From: Campylobacter sp. RM16187
GTDB lineage: Bacteria; Campylobacterota; Campylobacteria; Campylobacterales; Campylobacteraceae
Length of the DNA: 64,000 nucleotides
Direction of reading: 5' to 3'
Assembly: GCF_025319965.1 (NCBI RefSeq)
Contig: NZ_CP012549.1
Coordinates: 1,798,001 to 1,862,000 of the forward strand
The position numbers were made by a program, and so were the translations under genes. The notes beneath the pieces are model-generated. The model worked only from the letters and a program-made list of their open reading frames with translations. It did not search any database and was not told the origin of the DNA. Shown piece after piece: positions 54,053 to 61,874 of the stretch. Positions within the stretch are counted from its first letter, which is position 1; every line of letters begins with the position of its first letter.

Positions 54053-55369
54053 TTACTCTTTTACTACTACTATCGTCTTAAAATCTGTATAGTTTACATT
54101 AGCGCCCTCATTCATCTTGACATTTGCCCTTTTTGTATAATCCACTTCATAATTTCCGGCTCCATTTACGCTAAATTCCACACAAAGCTTAGCTGCGAAT
54201 CTTAAAACTTCCTCGCTAGGCGACATTTTTGCCGTTTTGATTATAACGTGAGCCGAGGCGATATCTTTTAAATGAAGCCATACGTCATCTTTTTTGGCGC
54301 TTTTTAAAAGAGCTATATTGCCTTTCTCGTTTCTACCTACCAGGATTTTATAATCACTTATGAAAAAGCTCTCAACTCCGTCACTAATATCATCTTTTTG
54401 CTTTGATTGAGTCTTTTTAGGATATAAAATTTCAAGTTCGCTTAATGTCTTCGCATTTTGTATCAAATTTAGCAAATTTTGATAAAAGCTTAATTTCTCC
54501 TCTAAATTTGCCCTCTCATTTATTATGCCGATTGATTTTTGTTTGAGTCTTTTTGATTTTGTAAAAAATAAATTTGCACTGTTTTTCGGGGTGTCCGGGA
54601 TAGAAAATTTTAGGCTTTGTCCGCTAAAATCGATTAAATTTAACTCTCTGTCAAAATCTTTTAAATGATGTAAATTTGCTAAGATTATAGTTGCATTTTT
54701 ACTTAAAATTTCACTTTGGTTTGCTAACTCATCTGAGCTTTCAAGAGCGCTTATGCTCTCTTTTAAAGATTCTGTTTTTTTTATAATTTGAGCCGATTTT
54801 ATATCTTTTAAATTTGCTAAATTTTTACTGCTAAGCTTATCAAATTCATCTTTGAAAAACTGCTCAAAGTCACTTATTTTATCAACCTCTTTTTCCTTTA
54901 TCTCTATTGGCTCAAGCTGGACTAAAACTTTGCCTGGTTTTACCTGCCTTAAACTATTTTCAATATGTCTTAAAGCCTCGATTATAACGCCATTTTCATC
55001 GGTTATTATCGCATTTGTAAAACGTCCGGTAAATTCCAAAAAAAGATGGTTTGTAACACTCTTATATGAGCCCTCCTGAACACAGACAAACTCTAAAATT
55101 CTATTGTTCTCAAGAGTTTTTACACTTAAAATTTTAGAGTTTGAAAATCTTTTTTTTAGAGCGATATCAAATGGGGCTTTGTATTCTTTTATAACGATAA
55201 AATCCTCATTTGAGTAGATAGAAGAAGATGATTTGCTAAGGTCAAAAAATAGAGTAAATTTAGAGTCAAACTGTATCAAAATAGCCATATCCGAGGCTCT
55301 TTTGATACCTGTAATTTTTCTAAATTTAGCCAAATATGTTTCAATCTGTTTTAAATATGCGTATTTCAT
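54053..55369 (-). CDS. rqcH: RqcH/NFACT family ribosome quality-control protein
   Basis: This protein of about 438 residues belongs to the NFACT family (formerly fibronectin-binding). It has the NFACT-N domain (LKQIETYLAKF onward, with TNAIITDENGVIIEALRH at about 117-134), a long central coiled coil (about 160-310) and the NFACT-R domain (KILVGRNEKGN...DVWLHLKDIASAHVIIK, about 340-385). Such proteins bind stalled 50S subunits and can add alanine tails. Several in-frame ATGs lie within 15 bases of 55369, and the frame itself opens at 55417; no strong ribosome site decides. Confidence 0.85.
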   Translation of the reverse strand: MKYAYLKQIETYLAKFRKITGIKRASDMAILIQFDSKFTLFFDLSKSSSSIYSNEDFIVIKEYKAPFDIALKKRFSNSKILSVKTLENNRILEFVCVQEGSYKSVTNHLFLEFTGRFTNAIITDENGVIIEALRHIENSLRQVKPGKVLVQLEPIEIKEKEVDKISDFEQFFKDEFDKLSSKNLANLKDIKSAQIIKKTESLKESISALESSDELANQSEILSKNATIILANLHHLKDFDRELNLIDFSGQSLKFSIPDTPKNSANLFFTKSKRLKQKSIGIINERANLEEKLSFYQNLLNLIQNAKTLSELEILYPKKTQSKQKDDISDGVESFFISDYKILVGRNEKGNIALLKSAKKDDVWLHLKDIASAHVIIKTAKMSPSEEVLRFAAKLCVEFSVNGAGNYEVDYTKRANVKMNEGANVNYTDFKTIVVVKE

Positions 55370-55491
55370 AGCCATCATTATACGAAAAATTAGCAAAATT
55401 TTGATAAAATCGGGCAAATTTTAAGTTGCGTAATAAACAATATATACAATATCTTTAGCCAAATTTAAAGAGATTGCTTAAAAGGAATTTC

Positions 55492-56757
55492 ATGAAACAA
55501 ACCATCACTGAAAAAATTTTCTCAGATCACGTAGGACGTGAGGTATCAGCTGGACAGATCATAGAGTCAAAGATCGATATGGTCATAGGTAACGACATAA
55601 CAACACCGATTTCTATCAAACAATTCGAGAGAAGCGGTGCAAAAAAATTGGCGAATCCTGACGGATTTTGTATCGTAATGGATCACTACATCCCTGCTAA
55701 AGATATTTTAAGCGCAAATCAGGCCAAAATTTCACGAGAATTTGCTTATAAACACGATCTAAAAAATTATTTTGACGAAAAAGATATGGGCATAGAGCAC
55801 GCCCTGCTTCCAGAAAAAGGTCTTGTAGTGCCAGGAGATGTGATCATCGGAGCGGATTCTCACACCTGTACTCACGGTGCGCTTGGAGCATTTTCTACGG
55901 GCATGGGCTCTACCGATCTAGCCTACGCAATGATAACGGGCAAAAACTGGTTTAAAGTGCCGCCAACTATAAAAGTGATTTTTAAAGGCAAACTTGGCAC
56001 ACACGTTTACGGTAAAGACCTAATCCTTGAAATAATCCGCCGTATAGGCGTAGACGGAGCATTATACAAAGCTCTTGAATTTAGCGGAGAGGTTATAGAT
56101 AACCTTGATATGGATGGGCGCTTTTCTATGTGCAATATGGCGATAGAGGCCGGTGGAAAGAGCGGAATAATAGCCGTAGATGAGACTACAAAGGAGTTTT
56201 TAAAAGATAAAACTATGCGCGCCGAGCCAAAATTTTTCCATTCCGATGACGGCGCAAAATATGAGCAAATAATAGAAATAGACGTCACAAATCTTGATCC
56301 CGTTATCGCATATCCATTTTTACCAAGCAACGGCAAGAGCGTAAGAGAGGCTGTCAAAGACGATCTGACAATAGATCAGGCGTTTATCGGATCTTGCACG
56401 AACGGTCGCTTAAGCGATCTTAGAATAGCTGCTGAAATTTTAAAAGGCAGAAAAGTAGCCAAAAGAACAAGGCTTATAATCACACCGGCAACACAAAAAA
56501 TCGCTCTGCAAGCACAAAAAGAAGGTCTTATGGACATATTCGTAGAGGCGGGAGCTGTCGTAAGTAATCCTACATGCGGAGCGTGTCTGGGCGGATATAT
56601 GGGTATCTTAGGCGTTGGCGAAAGATGCGTAAGTACCACAAATAGAAATTTTGTCGGTAGAATGGGTGATAGAACCAGCGAAGTATATTTAGCCAATTCG
56701 GCTGTTGCCGCAGCTTCGGCAGTGGCGGGGAAGATAGCCGACCCAAGAGATTTGTAA
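55492..56757 (+). CDS. leuC: 3-isopropylmalate dehydratase large subunit (short LeuC type)
   Basis: This 421-residue aconitase-family protein of the short, archaeal-like LeuC/homoaconitase-large-subunit type has no swivel domain. Cluster ligands: GADSHTCTHGALGAFSTGMGST (about 123-144, the first Cys in quoted part), then FIGSCTNGRLSDL (about 300) and NPTCGACLGGYMG (about 360). The ATG at 55492 is preceded by AAAGGAAT; an in-frame ATG-like start lies 18 bases earlier. The small subunit gene leuD is not adjacent here, unlike most bacteria: the next gene is mobA. Leucine synthesis is most likely, though related 2-oxoacid pathways cannot be excluded. Confidence 0.85.
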   Translation: MKQTITEKIFSDHVGREVSAGQIIESKIDMVIGNDITTPISIKQFERSGAKKLANPDGFCIVMDHYIPAKDILSANQAKISREFAYKHDLKNYFDEKDMGIEHALLPEKGLVVPGDVIIGADSHTCTHGALGAFSTGMGSTDLAYAMITGKNWFKVPPTIKVIFKGKLGTHVYGKDLILEIIRRIGVDGALYKALEFSGEVIDNLDMDGRFSMCNMAIEAGGKSGIIAVDETTKEFLKDKTMRAEPKFFHSDDGAKYEQIIEIDVTNLDPVIAYPFLPSNGKSVREAVKDDLTIDQAFIGSCTNGRLSDLRIAAEILKGRKVAKRTRLIITPATQKIALQAQKEGLMDIFVEAGAVVSNPTCGACLGGYMGILGVGERCVSTTNRNFVGRMGDRTSEVYLANSAVAAASAVAGKIADPRDL

Positions 56758-56894
56758 CACACTATTTCGTGAGCGGGATTATAATTTATAATAAAAATTT
56801 AATTCCATCTCACGAAACCTTCATAGAAATTTTTATTGATTTTGAATTTTTGCTAGAATACCGATTAAAAATAGCCTGAAATTTAAGGAAAAAG

Positions 56895-57455
56895 ATGAAA
56901 AATTGCGTTATTTTAGCAGGTGGCAAAAGCTCCAGAATGGGCAGAGATAAGACTCTGTTGCCATTTAAAGGCTTTAACACACTTACGCACTTTCAAGTGG
57001 ATAAATTTAGCCAAATTTTTAAAAACGTCTTTGTAAGCTCAAAATTTGATAAATTTGATCCGCCGTTAAGGCTTATCAAAGATAAGATAAGCGATGATTT
57101 TTCACCGATGCTAGCACTTTTTAGCATACTTTCTAATTTTAAAAACGAATATGTATTTATAATCCCTGCAGACATGCCATTTGTCAATGAAAACACCATA
57201 AAAGAGCTTTATAAATTTACAAATGAATTTGATATAGTAGTGCCTATGGATGACTCTCACACACACTCTCTTTGCGGGTTTTTTAATGCAAATTTAGCCG
57301 ATATCGCAAAAGAGCTATATGAGCAAAAAGAGCATAAAATAGGCATACTGCAAAGCAAATGCAGATGCAAAAAGCTAAAATTTCAAGATAAAAAAGAGTT
57401 TTTTAATATAAACTATCCAAACGAATACGAAGAAGCTACAGGAGACAAACTATGA
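56895..57455 (+). CDS. mobA: Molybdenum cofactor guanylyltransferase
   Basis: This 186-residue enzyme adds GMP to molybdopterin, making the MGD form used by formate dehydrogenases. The nucleotide loop ILAGGKSSRMGRDKTLLPF (about 6-24) is diagnostic, followed by FIIPADMPFVN (about 93-103) and a C-terminal NYPNEYE. It overlaps the pldA gene by 4 bases. Functionally it belongs with fdhA and modAB elsewhere in the window. Confidence 0.92.
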   Translation: MKNCVILAGGKSSRMGRDKTLLPFKGFNTLTHFQVDKFSQIFKNVFVSSKFDKFDPPLRLIKDKISDDFSPMLALFSILSNFKNEYVFIIPADMPFVNENTIKELYKFTNEFDIVVPMDDSHTHSLCGFFNANLADIAKELYEQKEHKIGILQSKCRCKKLKFQDKKEFFNINYPNEYEEATGDKL

Positions 57456-58445
57456 AATTTATATATATATTGCTATTTTTGTGCATAAATTTAGTAGCAG
57501 GTAGCACTCAAGAGCTCTATGACAAGGCGGCTGATCTTGAAAAGCAAGGAGATATAAAAGGAGCTCTTGAGTACTATAAATTAGCTGCCAAATCAGCACT
57601 AGACAACAACAATACGGTTAAGTCAGAGCTTGGAACAATAGCTCCCAACAATACAGTAGCTCAAATTTTAGAAAACAGCAAAGAGACAAATGATAAACAC
57701 TTATGGGAATCTTACGAGAGCGCAAAGCCTTACAACTTAGATGAAATTTTAGGTATAAAAATGCACCACTTAAACTATATTCTACCGGCCTCAGTCGCTT
57801 TTAAAGAGGTGGAAGGAAGGCGAAAATTTGAGACAAACTTCCAAATCAGTCTTCAAAAGCCAATACTTTATAACGTTTTTGATCTAAACGAAACCATCTC
57901 GTTTGGTTACTCTCAAGAATCGTGGTGGCAGACCGCAAAGAGCTCTACTCCGTTTCGCGAGACAAACTATAGACCGGAACTGTTTATAACTTTTCCTACA
58001 AAAATACCGTTTTTGCAAAGCCTAGACTATTTAAGATTTGGACTTTTGCACGAAAGCAACGGGCAAGGAGGTGAAAAATCAAGATCATGGAATAGAATTA
58101 GAGGCTAAATTCTATATCAATAACTTATTGATAATTCCTCGTGCATGGATTAGACTACCTGACCCTGACGGTGCGGACGATAATCCAGATATTGAAAAAT
58201 ACATAGGAAAAGCCGATGTGACACTTGCTTATCCATACAAAAGACATATGCTAACCGCAATGATAAGAAACAACTTGCAATTTGATAGCACCAACAAGGG
58301 CTCCTTTGAGCTTGGATGGCTTTTTCCATTCGGACAATCAGGAGTTTACGGATACTTAAAATACTTTAGCGGATACGATGAGAGCCTTATAGACTATGAT
58401 AGGCGTAGAGATAAGATAGGCATTGGTTTTGCCCTAGTAAAATAA
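57452..58445 (+). pseudogene. pldA: Outer-membrane phospholipase A, frameshifted
   Basis: Two overlapping frames make one OMPLA of about 330 residues, the usual Campylobacter PldA length. The first encodes a Sec signal (KFIYILLFLCINLVAGS), the periplasmic arm and the barrel up to LRFGLLHESNGQGG...SRSWNRI, which contains the catalytic His and Ser. It then ends at a TAA at 58106-58108. The rest of the barrel (LEAKFYINNLLIIPRAWIRL ... IGIGFALVK) is in another frame from about 58098. Total length is one base too long, so a 1-base gain near 58091-58100 explains it. No homopolymer is at the site, so classical phase variation is not obvious. Confidence 0.82.
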
Positions 58446-58483
58446 AAAAATAACTTATTTGTCATCTGTTTTTAAATTTAAAT

Positions 58484-58489
58484 TATACT
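58484..58489 (+). promoter_or_regulatory. Candidate -10 box of yceI
   Basis: TATACT within AAATTATACTTTTG is 29 bases before the yceI ATG and 38 bases after the pldA stop. Confidence 0.4.
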
Positions 58490-58517
58490 TTTGAAAAATT
58501 ATTCAAAAGGAGCAAAA

Positions 58518-59086
58518 ATGAAAAAAATTATCAAATTTTCTGTTTTAGCAGCGCTTTGTGCAAGTTTTTTAAATGCAGCAAGCTATGAAATAGATAAATC
58601 TCATAGCGATTTGGGATTTATGGTTAGACACCTAAAAATTTCAAAAGTTCGAGGAAATTTTCAACAATATGATGCCGTAATAGACTATGATAAAACATCA
58701 AATGAGCTAAAAGCACTTGAGGTTAGTATAGATACAAACTCTATCAATACACAAAACAAAAGAGAGACGAGCACTTAAAAAATGATGATTTTTTCGATAC
58801 GCCCAAATTTGACAAAATCACATTTAAAATGACTAAATTTGAAAAAAATGGCTCAAACGAGGGCAAAATTTATGGTGATTTAACTATAAAAGGTATTAAA
58901 AAACCTATCAAACTAGACTTCGAATATCACGGCGATAGCAAAAATATGAGAGGCATAGAAGTGATTGGCTTTAGCATAGATGGCGAGCTAAAAAGAGAAG
59001 ATTTCGGTCTTGGCAAGAAATTCCCTGATGCTATGGTTTCAAACAAAGTTGAACTTAAAATAGAAGTAGAAGCCAAAGCGAAATAA
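58518..59086 (+). pseudogene. yceI: YceI-family periplasmic lipid-binding protein, frameshifted
   Basis: From the ATG at 58518 (AAAAGGAG upstream) a Sec signal (KKIIKFSVLAALCASFLNA) leads into YEIDKSHSDLGFMVRHLKISKVRG, the lipocalin-like YceI start. The frame ends early at 58776-58778 after QNKRETST. In another frame the family sequence continues RDEHLKNDDFFDTPKFDKITF and runs to 59086. Deleting one AG from the AGAGAG at 58761-58766 restores NKRDEHLKN and a 188-residue protein, the normal size. So a 2-base AG duplication most likely broke the gene. YceI proteins bind polyprenoids in the periplasm. Confidence 0.85.
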
Positions 59087-59098
59087 TATAATAAATTT

Positions 59099-59117
59099 GC
59101 CTGCCAAGGAGGCAGGC
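59099..59117. terminator. Convergent terminator between yceI and glxK
   Basis: GCCTGCC and GGCAGGC form a perfect 7-bp GC-rich stem with a 5-base loop, in the 42-bp convergent gap. Confidence 0.7.
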
Positions 59118-59128
59118 ATATCAAAAAG

Positions 59129-60250
59129 TTATAATTTATAAAGCCTTATTACTTGCTCGCAAACTCGCCTTATATTCTCTCTTGTAGTATTTTCATCCAT
59201 TGCTTCATTGAGAGTCATAGGCTCATTTAAAATACTAAAAAAAGCATCTATACCATTTTCATTACAGCTTCTAGCATCTTCTTTTACGCATCCTGCTATT
59301 GAAACTACTGGCTTGTTATGTTTTTTGGCTATTTTTGCAACACCTATAGGTGTCTTGCCCATAGCACTCTGATAGTCCATTCTACCTTCGCCGGTTATTA
59401 CCAGATCGGCTTTTTTAATCTCATCCTCAAGCCTAATTTCTTCTGTAATAATATCAATTCCTGACTTTAGCTTGGCGTTTAGATAGCTAACAAATCCAAA
59501 TCCTAATCCTCCGGCAGCGCCTGCACCTTTAAAATTCCAAAATTCGCTAGAAAAATGCTCACTTGTGGCGCTTGCAAAACTTATAAGTCCTGCATCAAGC
59601 TCTTTTACCATCTGCTCATTAGCTCCCTTTTGAGGTCCATAAATGTAAGCGGCTCCGTTTTTGCCAAAAAGAGGATTGTCAACATCACAGGCTATTAAAA
59701 ACTCGCACTCTTTAAGCTCTGGCAACACATTAGATTCTGAAATTCTAGTGATTTTTATCAAATTTTCACCGATTCCTTCTAACAAATTACCGTCTTCATC
59801 ATAAAATTCATATCCAAGCGCACTTAGCATACCTGTTCCTGCGTCATTGGTTGCACTTCCGCCTATACCTATTATAAACTTTCTTGCACCCTTATGAATC
59901 GCATGAAGTATCATCTGCCCAAAACCATATGTGCTAGTCTTCATAGGATTTCTGCGATTTGGCTCTACAAGAGTAAGTCCGCTTGCGCTTGCCATTTCTA
60001 ATATTCCAAGATCTCCTGCTAAAGCGTATCTAGCAGGGATTTTCTCGCCTAGTGGATTTTGAACTATCGCGTCTACATAAGTTCCGCCAAGCGCATCCGC
60101 AAGAGCTTCCACGCTTCCCTCTCCGCCATCTGCTATAGGCTTTACTATAACCTCATCACATAAGTTTTTTATGCCTTCTCTTACTGCTTTGCCAACTTCA
60201 AGTGAGCTGAGCGATCCTTTAAAAGAATCTACCGCTACCAAAACCCTCAT
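59129..60250 (-). CDS. glxK: Glycerate kinase (GlxK/GarK family)
   Basis: This 373-residue glycerate-type kinase has the family opening MRVLVAVDSFKGSLSSLEVG and EVIVKPIADGGEGS (about 34-47). Later come GIGGSATNDAGTGMLSALGY (about 124-143) and ITGEGRMDYQSAMGKTPIGVA (about 283-303). It makes phosphoglycerate from glycerate and ATP. It is downstream of a GntP-type permease on the same strand, so the pair probably imports and phosphorylates glycerate, giving a three-carbon entry to central metabolism. Confidence 0.9.
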   Translation of the reverse strand: MRVLVAVDSFKGSLSSLEVGKAVREGIKNLCDEVIVKPIADGGEGSVEALADALGGTYVDAIVQNPLGEKIPARYALAGDLGILEMASASGLTLVEPNRRNPMKTSTYGFGQMILHAIHKGARKFIIGIGGSATNDAGTGMLSALGYEFYDEDGNLLEGIGENLIKITRISESNVLPELKECEFLIACDVDNPLFGKNGAAYIYGPQKGANEQMVKELDAGLISFASATSEHFSSEFWNFKGAGAAGGLGFGFVSYLNAKLKSGIDIITEEIRLEDEIKKADLVITGEGRMDYQSAMGKTPIGVAKIAKKHNKPVVSIAGCVKEDARSCNENGIDAFFSILNEPMTLNEAMDENTTRENIRRVCEQVIRLYKL

Positions 60251-60278
60251 AATTTCTCCCTAAATTTATAAATTCCAA

Positions 60279-60314
60279 TGGCTAAATTTGGAAATAAATA
60301 TCCAAATTTAGCCA
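60279..60314 (-). repeat. 14-bp inverted repeat between gntP-type gene and glxK
   Basis: TGGCTAAATTTGGA and TCCAAATTTAGCCA are perfect arms around an 8-base loop in the 83-bp gap. On the minus strand there is no clear T-run. It may partly terminate or stabilise the permease message before glxK. Confidence 0.5.
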
Positions 60315-60333
60315 AAAATGCAATATTTACAAA

Positions 60334-61704
60334 CTATAGCAATATAAGTGAAGCTATCCATACGGTTAAAATACCTACAAGACCCATTATTAGCGTAAGA
60401 GTAGTTTGAGTTTTATATCCTTGTTCAGGCGTCATCTGGCTGAAGTTGGTTACAACCCAGAAATAGCTATCATTGGCATGAGAAACTGTCATCGCACCAG
60501 CAGCTATAGCCATTACAGTTAGCACTGCGCCCATCTCCGTAGTAAGACCCAAAGTAGCCATCATAGATGTTCCATCGGTAAAAAGTCCCATAATAGCAGC
60601 CGTTGTAGTAAGAGCTACTGTTGAGCTTCCTTGTGCGGTTTTTATGATAGCCGAGATAATAAATGGGAAAAATATGCCTACAGAGCCTATTATATGAGCA
60701 TTTTGTTTCATAAATTCAACAAATCCGGCTTCTGCAATAACTTTGCCAAGAACACCGCCTGCCGCAGTTATAAATAAAATCGGACCCACTATTTTCAAAG
60801 TGTCATTTGTCATTAGATTGAATTCGCCAATCTTGCCTGTTTTTGCTAGTAATACAACAGCAAAAATTACACCTATACCAAGAGCTATTACAGGGTTTCC
60901 CAAAAACAGCATAAAATTTGCAAAACCGCCTTGAAGTTTAGCCATCTTCACAATTGAACCAAGTGCCATTAAGACAATAGGAGCAAAGATAGGGGCAAGG
61001 CTTAAAAAAGCACTTGGTAGCACACCATGACTTTTAATAATCTCATCATAGCTCTTTCCAATATCTTGCATATCCTCTTTTAAAGTTATCTTAGTTCCTA
61101 TGTATTTTGCATAGGCGTATGCAGCAATAAGAACAGGTATGGACACTACCATACCAACTATAATCACTAATAGTAAATTTCCACCAACGCCCACAAGTCC
61201 TGCCGCTGCAATAGGTCCCGGAGTAGGAGGAATAAATACGTGAGATGTATAAAGACCTCCTGATAGTGCTACAGCCATACCAACTGGATTCGCACTTATC
61301 TTTTCTTTGATGGCTCGACGAATTGGGTCAAGTACAACAAATCCGCTGTCACAAAATACTGGAATTCCAACAATCCAGCCCATGACAAGCATCGCCATTT
61401 CAGGTCTTTTCTCACCAACACACTTTATAACAATATCTGCTAATTTCAGCGCTGCGCCTGTTTTTTCCAGTGCCATACCTATAAGTGCACCAAAAATAAT
61501 AACTATGCCTATACTTTTAAATATTCCACTAAATCCATTTCCTATAATGCCAGGAATTTTAGCAAGATCAATGCCAGCCACTATAGCAAGAGCTAAAGAT
61601 ACAACCATAATAGCAAGAAATGGATGAACTCCGACTTTGGATATAAGCCATATCATCAAAACGATAGCCACAATAAAACAAATGATTAAACCAACACCAC
61701 CCAT
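60334..61704 (-). CDS. GntP-family gluconate/glycerate permease
   Basis: This 456-residue inner-membrane permease has about 12-14 segments. GntP markers: GKTGAALKLAD-like EKTGAALKLADIVI, PVFCDSGFVVLDPIRRAI (about 115-132), HVFIPPTPGPIAAAGLVGVG (about 155-174) and the C-terminal SHANDSYFWVVTNFSQM (about 404-420). The linked kinase glxK points to glycerate rather than gluconate as the substrate, which is inference. Confidence 0.88.
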   Translation of the reverse strand: MGGVGLIICFIVAIVLMIWLISKVGVHPFLAIMVVSLALAIVAGIDLAKIPGIIGNGFSGIFKSIGIVIIFGALIGMALEKTGAALKLADIVIKCVGEKRPEMAMLVMGWIVGIPVFCDSGFVVLDPIRRAIKEKISANPVGMAVALSGGLYTSHVFIPPTPGPIAAAGLVGVGGNLLLVIIVGMVVSIPVLIAAYAYAKYIGTKITLKEDMQDIGKSYDEIIKSHGVLPSAFLSLAPIFAPIVLMALGSIVKMAKLQGGFANFMLFLGNPVIALGIGVIFAVVLLAKTGKIGEFNLMTNDTLKIVGPILFITAAGGVLGKVIAEAGFVEFMKQNAHIIGSVGIFFPFIISAIIKTAQGSSTVALTTTAAIMGLFTDGTSMMATLGLTTEMGAVLTVMAIAAGAMTVSHANDSYFWVVTNFSQMTPEQGYKTQTTLTLIMGLVGILTVWIASLILL

Positions 61705-61820
61705 AAAAGCTCCCTATGATATAAATTACTTGTTAGATATTACCAAAAAAATATTGAAAAGATTTTAAAATTATATTTTTAATTGAATTTTATTTTGAAA
61801 AGCAAAATAGAAAAATAATA

Positions 61821-61850
61821 AAATTCCCCCGCTTGTCAGCAGGGGAATTT
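61821..61850 (-). terminator. Terminator of the rhodanese-cytochrome gene
   Basis: On the minus strand AAATTCCCC and GGGGAATTT form a 9-bp stem around a 12-base loop, followed by TTATTATTTTT. It starts 24 bases after the stop. Confidence 0.8.
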
Positions 61851-61874
61851 GTAGCAGGGATTAAAAATTAAAAT

